From: Ophioderma brevispina
Taxonomy: Eukaryota > Echinodermata > Ophiuroidea > Amphilepidida > Ophiodermatidae
Length of the DNA stretch: 64,000 nucleotides
Assembly (NCBI GenBank): GCA_023653785.1
Contig: JAMKCH010012768.1
Coordinates: 1 to 64,000, forward strand
Direction of reading: 5' to 3'
The notes below the pieces were generated by a model. That model was not told where the DNA came from, searched no databases, and saw nothing but the letters and a program-made list of their open reading frames with translations. The stretch's first letter is position 1. Every line of letters begins with the position of its first letter. This document shows, piece after piece, positions 13,201-25,200 of this stretch. Made by a program: the position numbers and the translations under genes.

Positions 13201-16200
13201 ACATTTTTAAAAGCGAATAGTGACGGGCGCGGCGCCCCCCTATGAGAATTCCTGGGATCCGCCCCTGAGTTCATTTGTAGTATGTTTTTGAAATATTTTT
13301 ACTTTTGGCTGACCTCCCTCCCTTCCTCTCCTCTCTTTCTCTTTCATATCCTGCCTATTTCCTTATTTTTCAAATAAGCGGAAGTGATTGAATAGGACAA
13401 AGTTATTGTATAATGTGTGACTATTTTACTTTGCTAACCAGCTTTTCCACTTATTTTTCAATAGCGGAAGTGATTGAAAGTACAAGTTCATTTGAGTAAT
13501 GTGTTGGGAATAATTGCTTGCTAACCAGCTTATTCCAAATTCCGCTTATTTTTCAAATACGCGAAAAGTGCTTGAATAGTACAGTTCATCATTGTAGTAT
13601 GTGTGAATATTTTACTTTGCTAACCAGCTTATTTCCACTTATTTTTCAAATAAGCGAAAGTGATTGAATAGTAACCAGTTCATTTGTGTAGTGTGATTTT
13701 ACTTTGCTAACCAGCTTATTCCTCTTATTTTTCAAATAAGCGAAAGTGATTGAATATACAATTTCCATTGTCGTAGTTTGAATATTTTACTTTGCACCAT
13801 CTTATCCTCTTCTTTTTCAAAGAAGGCGAAAGAATATTAATAGTACAATTTCATTTGTAGTATGTGTTGAATATTTTACTTTTGGCTAAAACCAGCTTAT
13901 TCACTTATTTTTCAAATAAGCTAAAGTTATTGAATAGTACCTACTTTGCTGACTCTATCTTTTAGATAGCTGCTTATGAATAGTACAGGTTCATTTGTAG
14001 CATTTTTGGAGTAAGTTTTACTTGTAAACTCGATCTTCCTTTAGATACCTTCTCTCCCCCCTCACTCCCCTTTTCCCCTCACCATTCTTATCGGTTTGCA
14101 TTGATATCAGGTGTGTTTGAACAATGCTTCTTTATAACAATTCGCTGCCCTTTTCCTGCAAGCCCACATCAGAGCTGTTCTACCAAGAAAGTTCCATGTC
14201 TGGCTCATCTGTGATATTTTTCTCTGGCTAAAAACGACTTCCACTGTTTCCTGAGAAAATCACAGAATGTATATTGCAATTAGTTCATCATGATGTTGTT
14301 AAAAGGGGCCCTCAATTTTTACAATTGGAGATTTGGAGATGTTTGCTAACTTTACAGAATCCATATTGCAATTAGTTCATCAATGATGTTGTTAAAATGG
14401 TGTTCTCAATTTTTAAAAATTTGGAAAATTTTGTCCTGTTCTAACTTTCCCCTATCAAGAAAGGTTAGAGCCCACAGATTTCTATATAACACTAGATAGC
14501 GCACGCCACCGCAAAGCCGTAACCATCTTTTGCCGCAGTGCGTACTTATTTCCATAGCGTGGTGTAACCACTTTATCATATATTCCCTTCCCTGATTGTT
14601 TCCAAATCTGGTGTACCAATTTATTCATATATTCACGCATTTGCATAGAACGGTGTACCGTTTCCAAGCCAACAGGTTACGTCGCATGCGCGTACGCGGG
14701 TGCGTTTCGAATGGATGACCGTAATGAATATTTATAATTTTCAAGAAATAAACGGTTTTTTACGGTGGCCGCCTATTCTTCAACACGGGGTACGGCAATC
14801 TCCTTTTTCTGTATCTTATGGTTTAAGCCAGCACTCTTAAAATCGAATAGCCAATAAAGTTTATTTTTATGAAAATGACCAATGTTTCTTTGGCTGAAAA
14901 TTTTTGAAACATATAGCCGGAGGGAACTGACGTCACATCACTTCACCGCGGTGAAAACAAACAGGGAAAGCCCATTGAATCCCCCCCGTATCGCGATGAA
15001 AACAAACTAACTGCACAAAAACCAAAGTTGATCACTGCATACGCGAGACAAACCTACGCTGTCATCACACAGCGGTAGCGAAGATTTTGTTTTTACGCAT
15101 ACATCATTGCTAAGCATGTTTTTTGCTAAAGCCCGGAGTCTGCTTCCGGCTATATAGTGATAATTCCAGTGCAATTATTTTTCTGTGACCAATTAATATG
15201 AATTTTTGGGACTTTTTATAGACCTTCAATTCTAAATCAAAATTTTATTAAGTTTTTTAAGTTTTTTTAATTTTCACTTTAAAAAAACATATCTTGATGA
15301 TGCATTATCTCAAACTTTCAAAAATATCAAAATTGACTAGAATTGAGTTTGGGCACTTAAAACCACGCAGATCCTTGATGATGCACTAATCAAAAACTCT
15401 GCATTCACCATATAAGCTGGTATTTGCGGAGCTAACTTTGCACCGGTTTAAACCAGGGTTAGTCCTACATGAGGGGACCTTTTCCTTCCAAATACAACTA
15501 TTCAAAAACACATTAGTGTCTTATAAATCATCTAAACTGAAGCCTGATTTCCTTTCGCACATGTTGACTGAAAACTATATGCATTTTCCCTCTCTGAGAA
15601 AAGAAGAAGATGAATGGACCGACAGTGACCCCCAGGTCACACCCTGGCGACCATCACTCTTCCCCAATTCCGTTTGGCCATAGACCACACGGACGCACAC
15701 ATGCCATATCATGCTGTGGGGCGGGAATGGAGCTGGAAGTCACATTGGAAAGGAAATCAGCTTCAGTTAGAGATTTATAAAACAAATGTGTTTTTGAATT
15801 ATAAATAATTACAACTGACTGAATTTCCTTTACACCAATGTTGACTGAAATATATGCATTAACCACGGTTGAATGAATAATTTCAATAAACACCAGACAG
15901 AGCACACTTCGTCGGAGGTGGAGCATTGGAAGATATCTCAGAGAGAGGCGATAGGCTGCAGTCAAAGGGCTGACTCAAAAACGCCAGAGCACGAAAAAAC
16001 ACATGAACTAGATTCCAAAAGCAAGAAGCCAAAAAACTCACCTAACCAGTGGAGTACACCAAGGGTGAGGTAAACAGGACATTAGACTTTATAATGGTTT
16101 TAAATGACCTATAGCCAAAAGTTTTTTGGAAGAAGAGCCAGAGGCCGAGAACCGCAGAGAAATACCAAGCCTAAGGAATAGGCGCGAGAGGAAGAACTCT

Positions 16201-19200
16201 GAAGGAGACGGAATGCGACGAAGGCCCTAGAACAAGGGCCAGAAGCACCCCCGCGGCAAAGGCGGATAACAAAGGCCCTCACAGCTTTGCAAACAACTGA
16301 GGATCCGGGGAGGAACAGAAGCGCAAGGCGGACCGCGTAAAGACCGCGGGGCAAAGAAGGACATAACCCAAAAAAACCAAGGAGCGGGCACCCTAGAGAG
16401 AGGGTCCGCTCAAGACACCACAGATAAACCCAACGGGGAGAGACCCGGGGCAGATAAAGGTTGAGAGTCCGAATGAAGGCAAAAGGCCCAGCCCCGTGAA
16501 GGCTGAGAATAAGTCCAACCCTGACCCGGAAGCAGAAGCTACAAGAGAAGGAAATCTCCGAGCTAATTCAGCCGGGAAAAAGGGGACCCGAAAAGAAGGG
16601 GGTAATAAGGCGAGGACTATAGCGACGCCGCACCCAAAGTATAATTGGGGGCTTCGCCAAGGATCACCCGATAAACCAGATCCCAAAGATGGAGCTAGTC
16701 TTTCGGGTCCGGAACATACGCCTTACAGGAGTCAATTGAACGAACCAACTCACCGAAAGGACGAACCAAACACCTTAACTGTGGGATGCTGAGCTAGCCG
16801 ACCGAAAGAAGCCGAACCACTGACCTCGATACATCTAACAAATCCGCAAAATAAGCGAAAAGTCCCACCCAGGCTGTGCACAGCCAGGAGATGAGGGACA
16901 TTCAGGCCTCGCTCGGAGTTAGACGAGCCACCAGAGGAAAGAACGAGCGACCATCCGCAAGACCGTGAAGCCGCGGCACATAACCGGCAACCGAAGCGCA
17001 GTCAAAGGCTTAGATTAATAATAAACTAGCAACCCCCAGCTTCGGGCCCAGCGTCAATTTCTGGCTCCATGGGTAGACAGGGTGGGTAAACCACCTTGAA
17101 GTCTACCAGAGGGGAGAACCAGATGTTAGACTCAGCGAAACACTATGTCGAGCCACGAAAGGCTACCCGAGCCGAGATCACACTAACTTCTCGGGGAACC
17201 CGAGCAGAAAGCCCCCACCAGTGCGACTGTCAGCAAGAGCAGTGACAAAGTCCGTGGAAGGACATGAATGATCATAACATGAGGAACTTCTGGACCACAC
17301 GACAAAACGGTAATCGAGGAGGCCAAACAAGACATCCACGTAGCCGAACACCGTCTACGGGCAAAAGGAGCCACCAAGAAAAGGCCCGTGGACAGCACGC
17401 TGCTTCGACCCAGAATCTCCCGAGGAGAAGAGTGAAGAAGCCACCGGAGAAGGTGCTACCCGAACGGGCGAGATACCGAATAGGATCACCAACGGCTCGA
17501 GAAAAAGGGATTATCAACTCGTAAACCAAAACTCGAGACGTCAGACATGGAAGATGACGCACAGAGGGGTTTACTGCCCCAGAGACATTCCCGCCCCGGG
17601 AGCGAGAAGCTCCCAACCGACTAAAAAGATCAAGTCCCAGACTCAAAGAGGGGATAAAGATCCCCAGTCGGAAGTGGGCAGACCCCCATGGCAAGAGGCT
17701 CCCAGTCGTAAAGAACATGAGCCAGAGCAACCCAATGTGCCCCCAGGACCCCAAGGGTACTAAGGGGAAGCACAATCCAGTCGCACACGGCGGGAAAGAA
17801 CAAGACCAATCCAACTGCCAGGAACAACTGTGAAAGCCGCCAGTGAAGGCGATTTCGGAGAACCCACCAAACAAAGGAAAACCCCTTCGCTGGGTTCCCT
17901 CTGGCCACCACCGCAGCACAGTAGACAGAAGGGTGTCAATAAACCCGCACTTTAATAGAATCGAACAACGGAAGCCTGAAAACCGCTGGAGAGGAGGGGG
18001 GAAACCCCTAAGACAGACCCCCACGAATCGGGAGCACACCCCACCCCGGGCCTGAAGCCAGGTAACCGCGCTAGGCCCGGACACGCCCCAACGCCAGGCC
18101 CGGACGAGCACCAACGCTAGGCTCGGAAACAAGGCCCTACGCTAAGCCCGTACGACCAGCCCCAAAGGGGGGCATAGTCGAGCCGACCCAAAACCCGTGG
18201 CCAGGCCCCCGAGGAGACATCGTACCAGTGTATTCAGCTGGGATCCAAAGAATGTTCGATAACCTGCAAAGCCAACCCCTAACACCGAACAAACGGAGAA
18301 GGGATCCACCGGTCAGACACCGCCACCAGTAGGCGGAGTCATGCGAAGGTCGAAAGACCTCCAGGGCTAGGAGTTAGGCCTGGTAGCACGGGTAAGTTAG
18401 GCACCAGAGCCCCACCACCAGCGCGCAGTACGAACATAAGCCCAGGAGGGGCGAGGGAATCCAACGGGTGGGAGCCAAGCCCCAATGAGTGCGTGAATAA
18501 AGGCCAAATCCAATACTGAGCAGTTTCTAGGAGTCTCACGACGTATAGCTGTAGTATCGTGAATTGTCGCACAGCCCGAGACTCGGCAATAGCATGCTTA
18601 GCCCTGAGGCATGGTCCAGCCATGCATGGTAGGTCGCGGGAGGTGGTGGTCGTGTCGCGCCCGCACAAAGGGGACAGGGCAAGAAGAACACCAAGGCGCA
18701 TGACAGGTTTCCCATAGACGGGGTGTATGCAAGTGAGAATACATAGACCCCTACCCCATGCCTAGACCGGCCCAGTGAAGCCCCCTGGATGGGCCACGCT
18801 AGACCATCATACGGCATAGGCCTCATAAACCCCTAAGGGGCCAAGGAATACCACCAAGCAGTCAGGGCTCAAGCCCTAGCCAGGCCAGGCCGACTAGGGA
18901 CCAGCAAGTCTGCTTGGGAAACCAGTGCCATCTACCCGAATGGAGATGACGGGTTCTAAGTCCGAGAAGCAAAGCTTAGACTATGAAAAGCCCCAAGGCC
19001 TAGGCCAAGGCGAAGTCAAAGACCGCCACGGCTCTGTATTCAACGACCTCCCCAAGGAAGTCAGGCTAAAGACCCAAAGACCACATTCAAGCCAGGCTAT
19101 AAACATGGTCTAGACCCCAAGGGGGGAATAGAGACTAACGCCAGACGGCAACTGTCCACTACGCCCGACTCGGAAGCGGCGCTAGGCCCAGTTGATCCCC

Positions 19201-22200
19201 AGGAGGGGAGAAGCGAAGCTGCATCATAGACAGAGTCCAAGCTCCCCGAGGGAGACAGCGGACCAGGCTAGCTAGCAGTAAGCCTAACAGCCAGAGCCTA
19301 ACAGCCAGGACAGCCAGCCTAAATGTGGCCCAGCGCCTACTGCAGAGACCAAGGCCTAAATGTCCCCGATGGTGCACACGAAGCGGGCCCCGGACTTGCA
19401 CCACGAAGGAGCTAGTCTACCGGGGCAGCAACAGACAGCCGCCAACGAGGGCAGCGACGGGAGCGCCGGCGACTTTGAGCTGAACAGCCCATGGAAGCTG
19501 AACAGAGTTCATAAGGCAGGTCTGATCTCGACGAATCAGCAAGCATATATCACGGCAGGATGCTCCCAAAGGAAAGAACACAAAAAAAACAACAATTCCA
19601 CGGCCGATGCAGTGGGTGGCTTAGGCCCACCCCAGGCTGTCATGAGCACCCCCTTAGGACCCTTCCATGTTTCGAAGCTATGAGCAACTTCATAGAATTG
19701 ACTCGTAACCCAGGGACCCTACACAAGGCTGCGAGGCTTCACACCAAGGCAAGCGACATGCCACCAGGGTGAATCCACCCAGCTAGTCCGCCCCGTAGGG
19801 AGCCCCGCCAAAGAGCAGACTTGAGTAGACCCAGAGAACCGCCGATACCTACAGCATCCCCGAGAGGATGCTCGAGAGCCAAGGCGGCGCACATCCCCGC
19901 AGGGAATACATGTCGCGGCGGCCGAGAGTTGAAAGCACACCAGTGAAAGGTGGACAAAACAACACCCCGAGGCAAACAGCCCCCGTAGATGAGACCAATG
20001 CTTGTGGTTAAGCCCGGAATCCACGCCACGACGGCGGATAAACGGCCACCCGTAAATCACCCGATTACGGCGGATAAACGGCCACCATGCAGTGCCGGGC
20101 ACGCCCTAAAAAGGGCATGCGCAGCTGTGCACTGAACCCCCCATGGAGGCAAGCCCCAAGAAAAAAAAAATTCAAAAATAAGAGAGGAGGCATAAACACA
20201 GAAGAAATTTCTACCCCACAAGGGCGCCGAAACGGAAAACACCCGGGGTTTACCGTAACAGCGGAACCGAAGCTGGAACTAGCGCTGGTCCGAGCCTGCA
20301 ACCAGTAAAACAGCAACACGGAACCCCGCGTGAGCGGGGGCCAACCCGCAAAAGCGAGGCCGCCCCCACCTAGCCTGTGAAGGCCTGGTGAAGCAAGCAT
20401 CACGAGCCAGATTAACCCCCGCTGGCTAGCGAGGCCCTAGCCCATGCGGGGGTGCCGTAACGGAAACACGGCATGTTGTAACCGTAACAGCGGACCCGTC
20501 GGGAACATGCGCTTGCCGAACCTCTGCGCCAGTAACCGCACACGGACCCCGCGTGAGCGGGGTCCAACCCGGCGAACGCTGCGCGCCCCACCTAGCCCGT
20601 GAAGGCCTGGTGAAGCAACACACGAGCCAGATTACCCCGCGGGGCTAGCAGTCTAGCCAATCGGGGTGTGCCGTAACGGCTTAACCGAAGCAGAAACTCG
20701 CGCTGACGAACCTGCACCCGTAACGCGCGCACGGTACCCCGCTTGAGCGTGGGCCCAACCTTGGGTCGAATCGCCGCGCGCCCACTACCCGCGAGGCCTG
20801 TTGAAGGCATGCAGCACGATCCAGATTGACACCGCGTGCTAGCAGCTAGCCATGCGGGGAGCAGTGGAGCATAAATCGACACCCACGTCGCCCCGATCGG
20901 GGCGCCGATGAAATCCACCTCTGGCTGTACCATCAAGCCCAGAGACCGTACCACGGCAGCGGGTCGTAAGAGTCCGAGACTCTAAACCACTAGCTGCCGG
21001 TGTCGGTACTAGCGAATGGACGGCCCTAGAAAACCCGGCAATCACCATAGCCACACGTACCGCGACCGGACGGACTGCAGCCGCCTAATCCCAACAGGGA
21101 AAAGGGCAGAGCAGACACTCTATCCTGCACCGATAAAGCAACGAGGCTAAATCAGGCTCGCTAGCGCCGGCAGCATACAGTCAGTCAACCCCCCCTAGGG
21201 AGGCGCCGAACTAGCACGCTAGGATAACCGTGGCTTCTTAACCGGGATGTCTGCAGCCGCCAAAATCCCCTAGTGAAAAGTCCGAGCAGGACCGCTGCTA
21301 GCCTGCACCGGAGAAGCCCCTAGGGCTTAGACCAGGCTAGCCAGCGGCCGGTATCGAGGTATACGGGCGGAACTCCCGAGAGAGGAAACGCCCTAACTAA
21401 CACGCCATGAAGCAGCCGAAGCTACAACATCTTCAGGTGCTCCCAAACCAGCGGGGCCGCCTTGGAAGACCCTCGGACCGTACCCGAAACCCACCCCCCT
21501 TTTTTCCTCAGCGAAACATAGACATGGAAACAGTGTCAATGGCAACCAATGAAAACTGAGAGGCCACCGCAAGAACGAGCAACCAAACGGGAGCAAACAG
21601 CGGAAGCAAGATCCGTAATGAACGCACGGATAAAGAGGGTCTGCGGGGCAGCGCTGGGAAGGGAGCCAAATGGGCGCGCGTGCCGGAAAAAAAAACGAAA
21701 CAAAATAAAAACAAAGGCGTGCCGCGGTCAAACCCGGCCCGCCAACGCGGAGACAAAGATACGTCGCGGGAACAAAGTCACACACGGTAAGTAATTTTCC
21801 CAAGTCGTTTTCACATAATTTTATTAAAATATCAACAGCCTAAGGAATACAATAATGACACCCTCAACCCAAGAGAACTGTTTAATTGAAGAGTAGAATA
21901 ATACAAGAACAGAAACAGCTCCACAAGAATCAAGGCATCCAAAGCACACGACACGTTCGCAATGGCATCCTTTGTTACCTATTTTAACCCGCTACAACAG
22001 ATTCACATGACCGCATAGGCGGTAAAAAGGATACACAATAAAAAGCTCTCCGACGGAGTAAAAGTCGCCGTTATTCCGTCAATAGAGCGTTCTAAATCCA
22101 TTAATATAATCCAGTAATATAGCCAGATAGTATTGGTATGAGTAGGAGTTTCCGTATTGAGACGACAACATTTTCCAGTATCAATTTCTCAGATAATTTG

Positions 22201-25200
22201 GCTGCTATCACAGAGCTGCGATGTGTACCCGCGTCCTTTTGTTGGCGGCCAAAACGGAATGGAGGAAGATGATGTCGACAGGGGTGTGCCTGGGGTCACT
22301 GGTCGAGTCCATTCTCCTTTTCGGGTGTAAAAATGGTATTTTTGGGCAATTTCCACTTCTCATAAGGAAATCATATATTTCAGTCAACATTGTGTAAAGG
22401 AACTCAGTTCAGTGTAATGATTTTCTAAAATGTGCTGGTAATGGGTGAGAAAATTCCTCATGGATGGCCCTTAACATTAACTTTCACATTATTTTGAAGA
22501 AAAAGTCCACTCATGGAATAATCCCTGGTTTAAAACCGGTTCTAAAGTTTAGACTCCCTTTCACAACACCATCCACATTTTTTCTATTGCAGGAGTGCCA
22601 AGAATAAAGATCCTCTTCAAAATGTAAAATTGTAACTAAACCATAACTAGGAAATTGCATAAACAATCGAATAACTGTGAATTTACTTAAGCTTATGCCC
22701 TTACACACTAAGCAAAGAGATATGTTTGGTATTAATCTAATAGCCAATTATAAAGGGTCCATGGTACGAGCGCTAATAGCGTCGTGCCCAGAACCCCAGA
22801 TTTTCTGAAGTGGCCAAAATGTTGATATCAGAAGAAGCTACTATTTTTCCATTTACTCTGTGAATTTTAGGGCTAAAGGATTGTTAAGTGGATAGTTAAG
22901 AGCCCATTTTGGTCAATACGATAAATTTTACACAGTACGATTATTGGGCTTACAACATACAATTTTTAGCTCTTACATCAAAACAGAGGGAATATCTTTG
23001 CAAAAACTTAGAGATGGGTTGGTTATGGAATAAAGGCTTTGTGTCAATTTTTTTCTTTAATAATGTTACTTGTGCACTACTTTGCATGGTTGTTCTTGTG
23101 CTGCATACTGTATATGGCGTTGGCCCCGTTAGAATCAAGAGCTGGGAAAGTTGGCATTGTGGCCAGAAAGGAGATGACAATGTGTGTGTGGCAAGAAACT
23201 GCCGCCCAGTGGAGAGGTGTACGAAATGCATTATCCATGACAGAGATATGCACTTTCAGCGGAGTCTACAGAAATGAAAGCGGGAAGTTGTAAATCATGA
23301 ATTGAATTTCAAATTTTGTTTGAGTCATTGTGGGAGTGTCAAGAGGGCAGCAATGTAATGTGCACATTGCAAGGGTGGTTTAGTCATATGGTTATTAAGT
23401 GCGCATTTGCTGCCTACTGTCTGTACCAGGTGGCTTAAACCGAGCGAGGAAACAAAGCCAGAGGAAACCAGCTAGTCTTGAGACTGACCAGTGGAAAAAT
23501 CCAATGCGGTCCCAAAGGAGCAGTAAATACTAAGATGTTGTCCGATTCAGTGTACCCTTTATGTGGATATCAACCATCTTTTTCTTGTACATTTACCCAC
23601 AAATGTGGAAGTGAAACACAAGTGCGGGTCTCGAACCACAAGTGTCGCTGGTGGCGCGATCACTTGCTTTATGAGAAGAGTTGCTGCAAATGATTAGAAA
23701 GAAAACAAATGCCACTGGAGAAACATGTTATACAAAATTTATTTTGAGTTTGAAGTAAATCGGGCATAGTGTTAGCCAGCAGAGCATTTAAAAAGGTGTA
23801 ACCGAAAAGTATGAAAACTACATCGCGGCCGTTGGAACCACTAGTGTTTGTCTGCCAGGTTGCGGTTTTGTGAAAAGTTGCAAAGGTGACATGAGGTCAC
23901 CAAGGTCACATGGGTAACAAAGGTCTACATGGGATCCAAAGGTACATGGGGTCACTGGAGGTCAAATGGGGTCACAAAGCTCACATAGGGTACAAAGGTC
24001 ACATGGGGTCACAAAATCGCAATGGGGTAACAAAGTTGAACGGGTCACCAAGGTCACATGGGGGTCACTGAGGTCACATGGGGTCACTGAGGTCACATGG
24101 GGTCAAGAAGGTCACATGGGGTCATTAAGGTAGGCATATGGTCAAAAAGGGTCAATGAGGTCACCAAGGTCACCCCGCCCCGCCATGCCACACCCTGCCA
24201 CTTCTCCCCGACGCACCCACCCTGCCCCCTCCCTGAAACACCCACCCATCCCGTAGCATCCCACCCGGGACCAATCCCCGGCACACGATTTTTGTGACTG
24301 GGCCCAAAGGTGATGTGAGGTCCGGGCAAGGTCACCAAGGTCGCAGGGTGTTCACAAAAGGTCACACAAAGTCACCAAGGTCATCACAAGAAGTCCACAA
24401 GGTCACATGAAGTCACCAGGGGTCACCAAGGTCACATAGGTAACCCCGCCCTCGACGACGCAACCCCACCCTTCCCGATGAACCCTACCTCCGATGCACC
24501 CTACCCTGACCCCACCCAGATGAACACCACCCCGACCTCGCCCACTGAACCACCCTTCCCCTCCCAACACCCTGCCCCCTCCCCAAACACCCCACCCTGC
24601 CCCCCTCCCAACACCCTACCCTGCCCCCTCCATATTTGATTCGCCACACAAGATGTAGGTATAGCAAAGGGAATGTAGTAAAGAATTGGCATAGTCGATG
24701 TGTACCATTTTAGAGATAGCAATATGCATATTTAATTCGCTTTTGATTACCTTAGCCGAATGTATCAGGAACTTTCAAAGGCAAAGAAGATTGCACACCA
24801 TAATGGGTTTCAGGGTTGCAGTGAAAGGAATTTTGTATTATCCGATGTACCGTTTCAAAAATTATGCTGATTGCTGATTTTTGCAATCAATTAGCTCATT
24901 TGCATATGTAATTCGCCCGAATATTGCCCAAAATTAATCAGGTCGAGAACTCTTGTACCCGCTTCCTTCACAAGTTACATCAGTATACGCCTATGGAACT
25001 CCAGGAAACTTGCACACAAGCCTGGCGGAGAAAGGGTTGTCATTTTTGACACCAAAAAATAAGCTAATTAATATATGAATATGCAAATAATGCAGCAAAA
25101 GCTACAGCATAATATTTGGCACCTACTTTACCACCCTACCAAGTGTGAAGTAAATTGGGATTAGCGTTTAGCAGCAGAGCATTTCAAAAAGGTAACCGAA

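Larger units (their letters stand above)
15961..21790. mobile_element. GC-rich, T-poor insert of unknown nature (5.8 kb) in INVS intron 7
   Basis: Base composition changes abruptly near 15.96 kb and back near 21.79 kb. Inside, the plus strand is rich in A, G and C and very poor in T, and reads as repeated purine-rich and CCTAG/CCCCGC-type phrases, unlike the AT-rich flanks. It contains at least two internal tandem repeat blocks (separate entries). Long open frames on the minus strand (the longest about 286 codons, 17272-18132) arise because T-poor DNA yields few stops; their translations are low-complexity with no domain. I call it an inserted repeat or satellite-like element by inference. 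No terminal repeats or target duplications were found. Confidence 0.5.

Noticed and set aside
17272..18132. Long minus-strand open frame of about 286 codons
   Set aside because: It lies wholly in T-poor DNA, where stops on the minus strand are rare. The translation is low-complexity (Gly, Leu, Arg, Ser, Trp), has no domain, and overlaps other long frames, so it is compositional.
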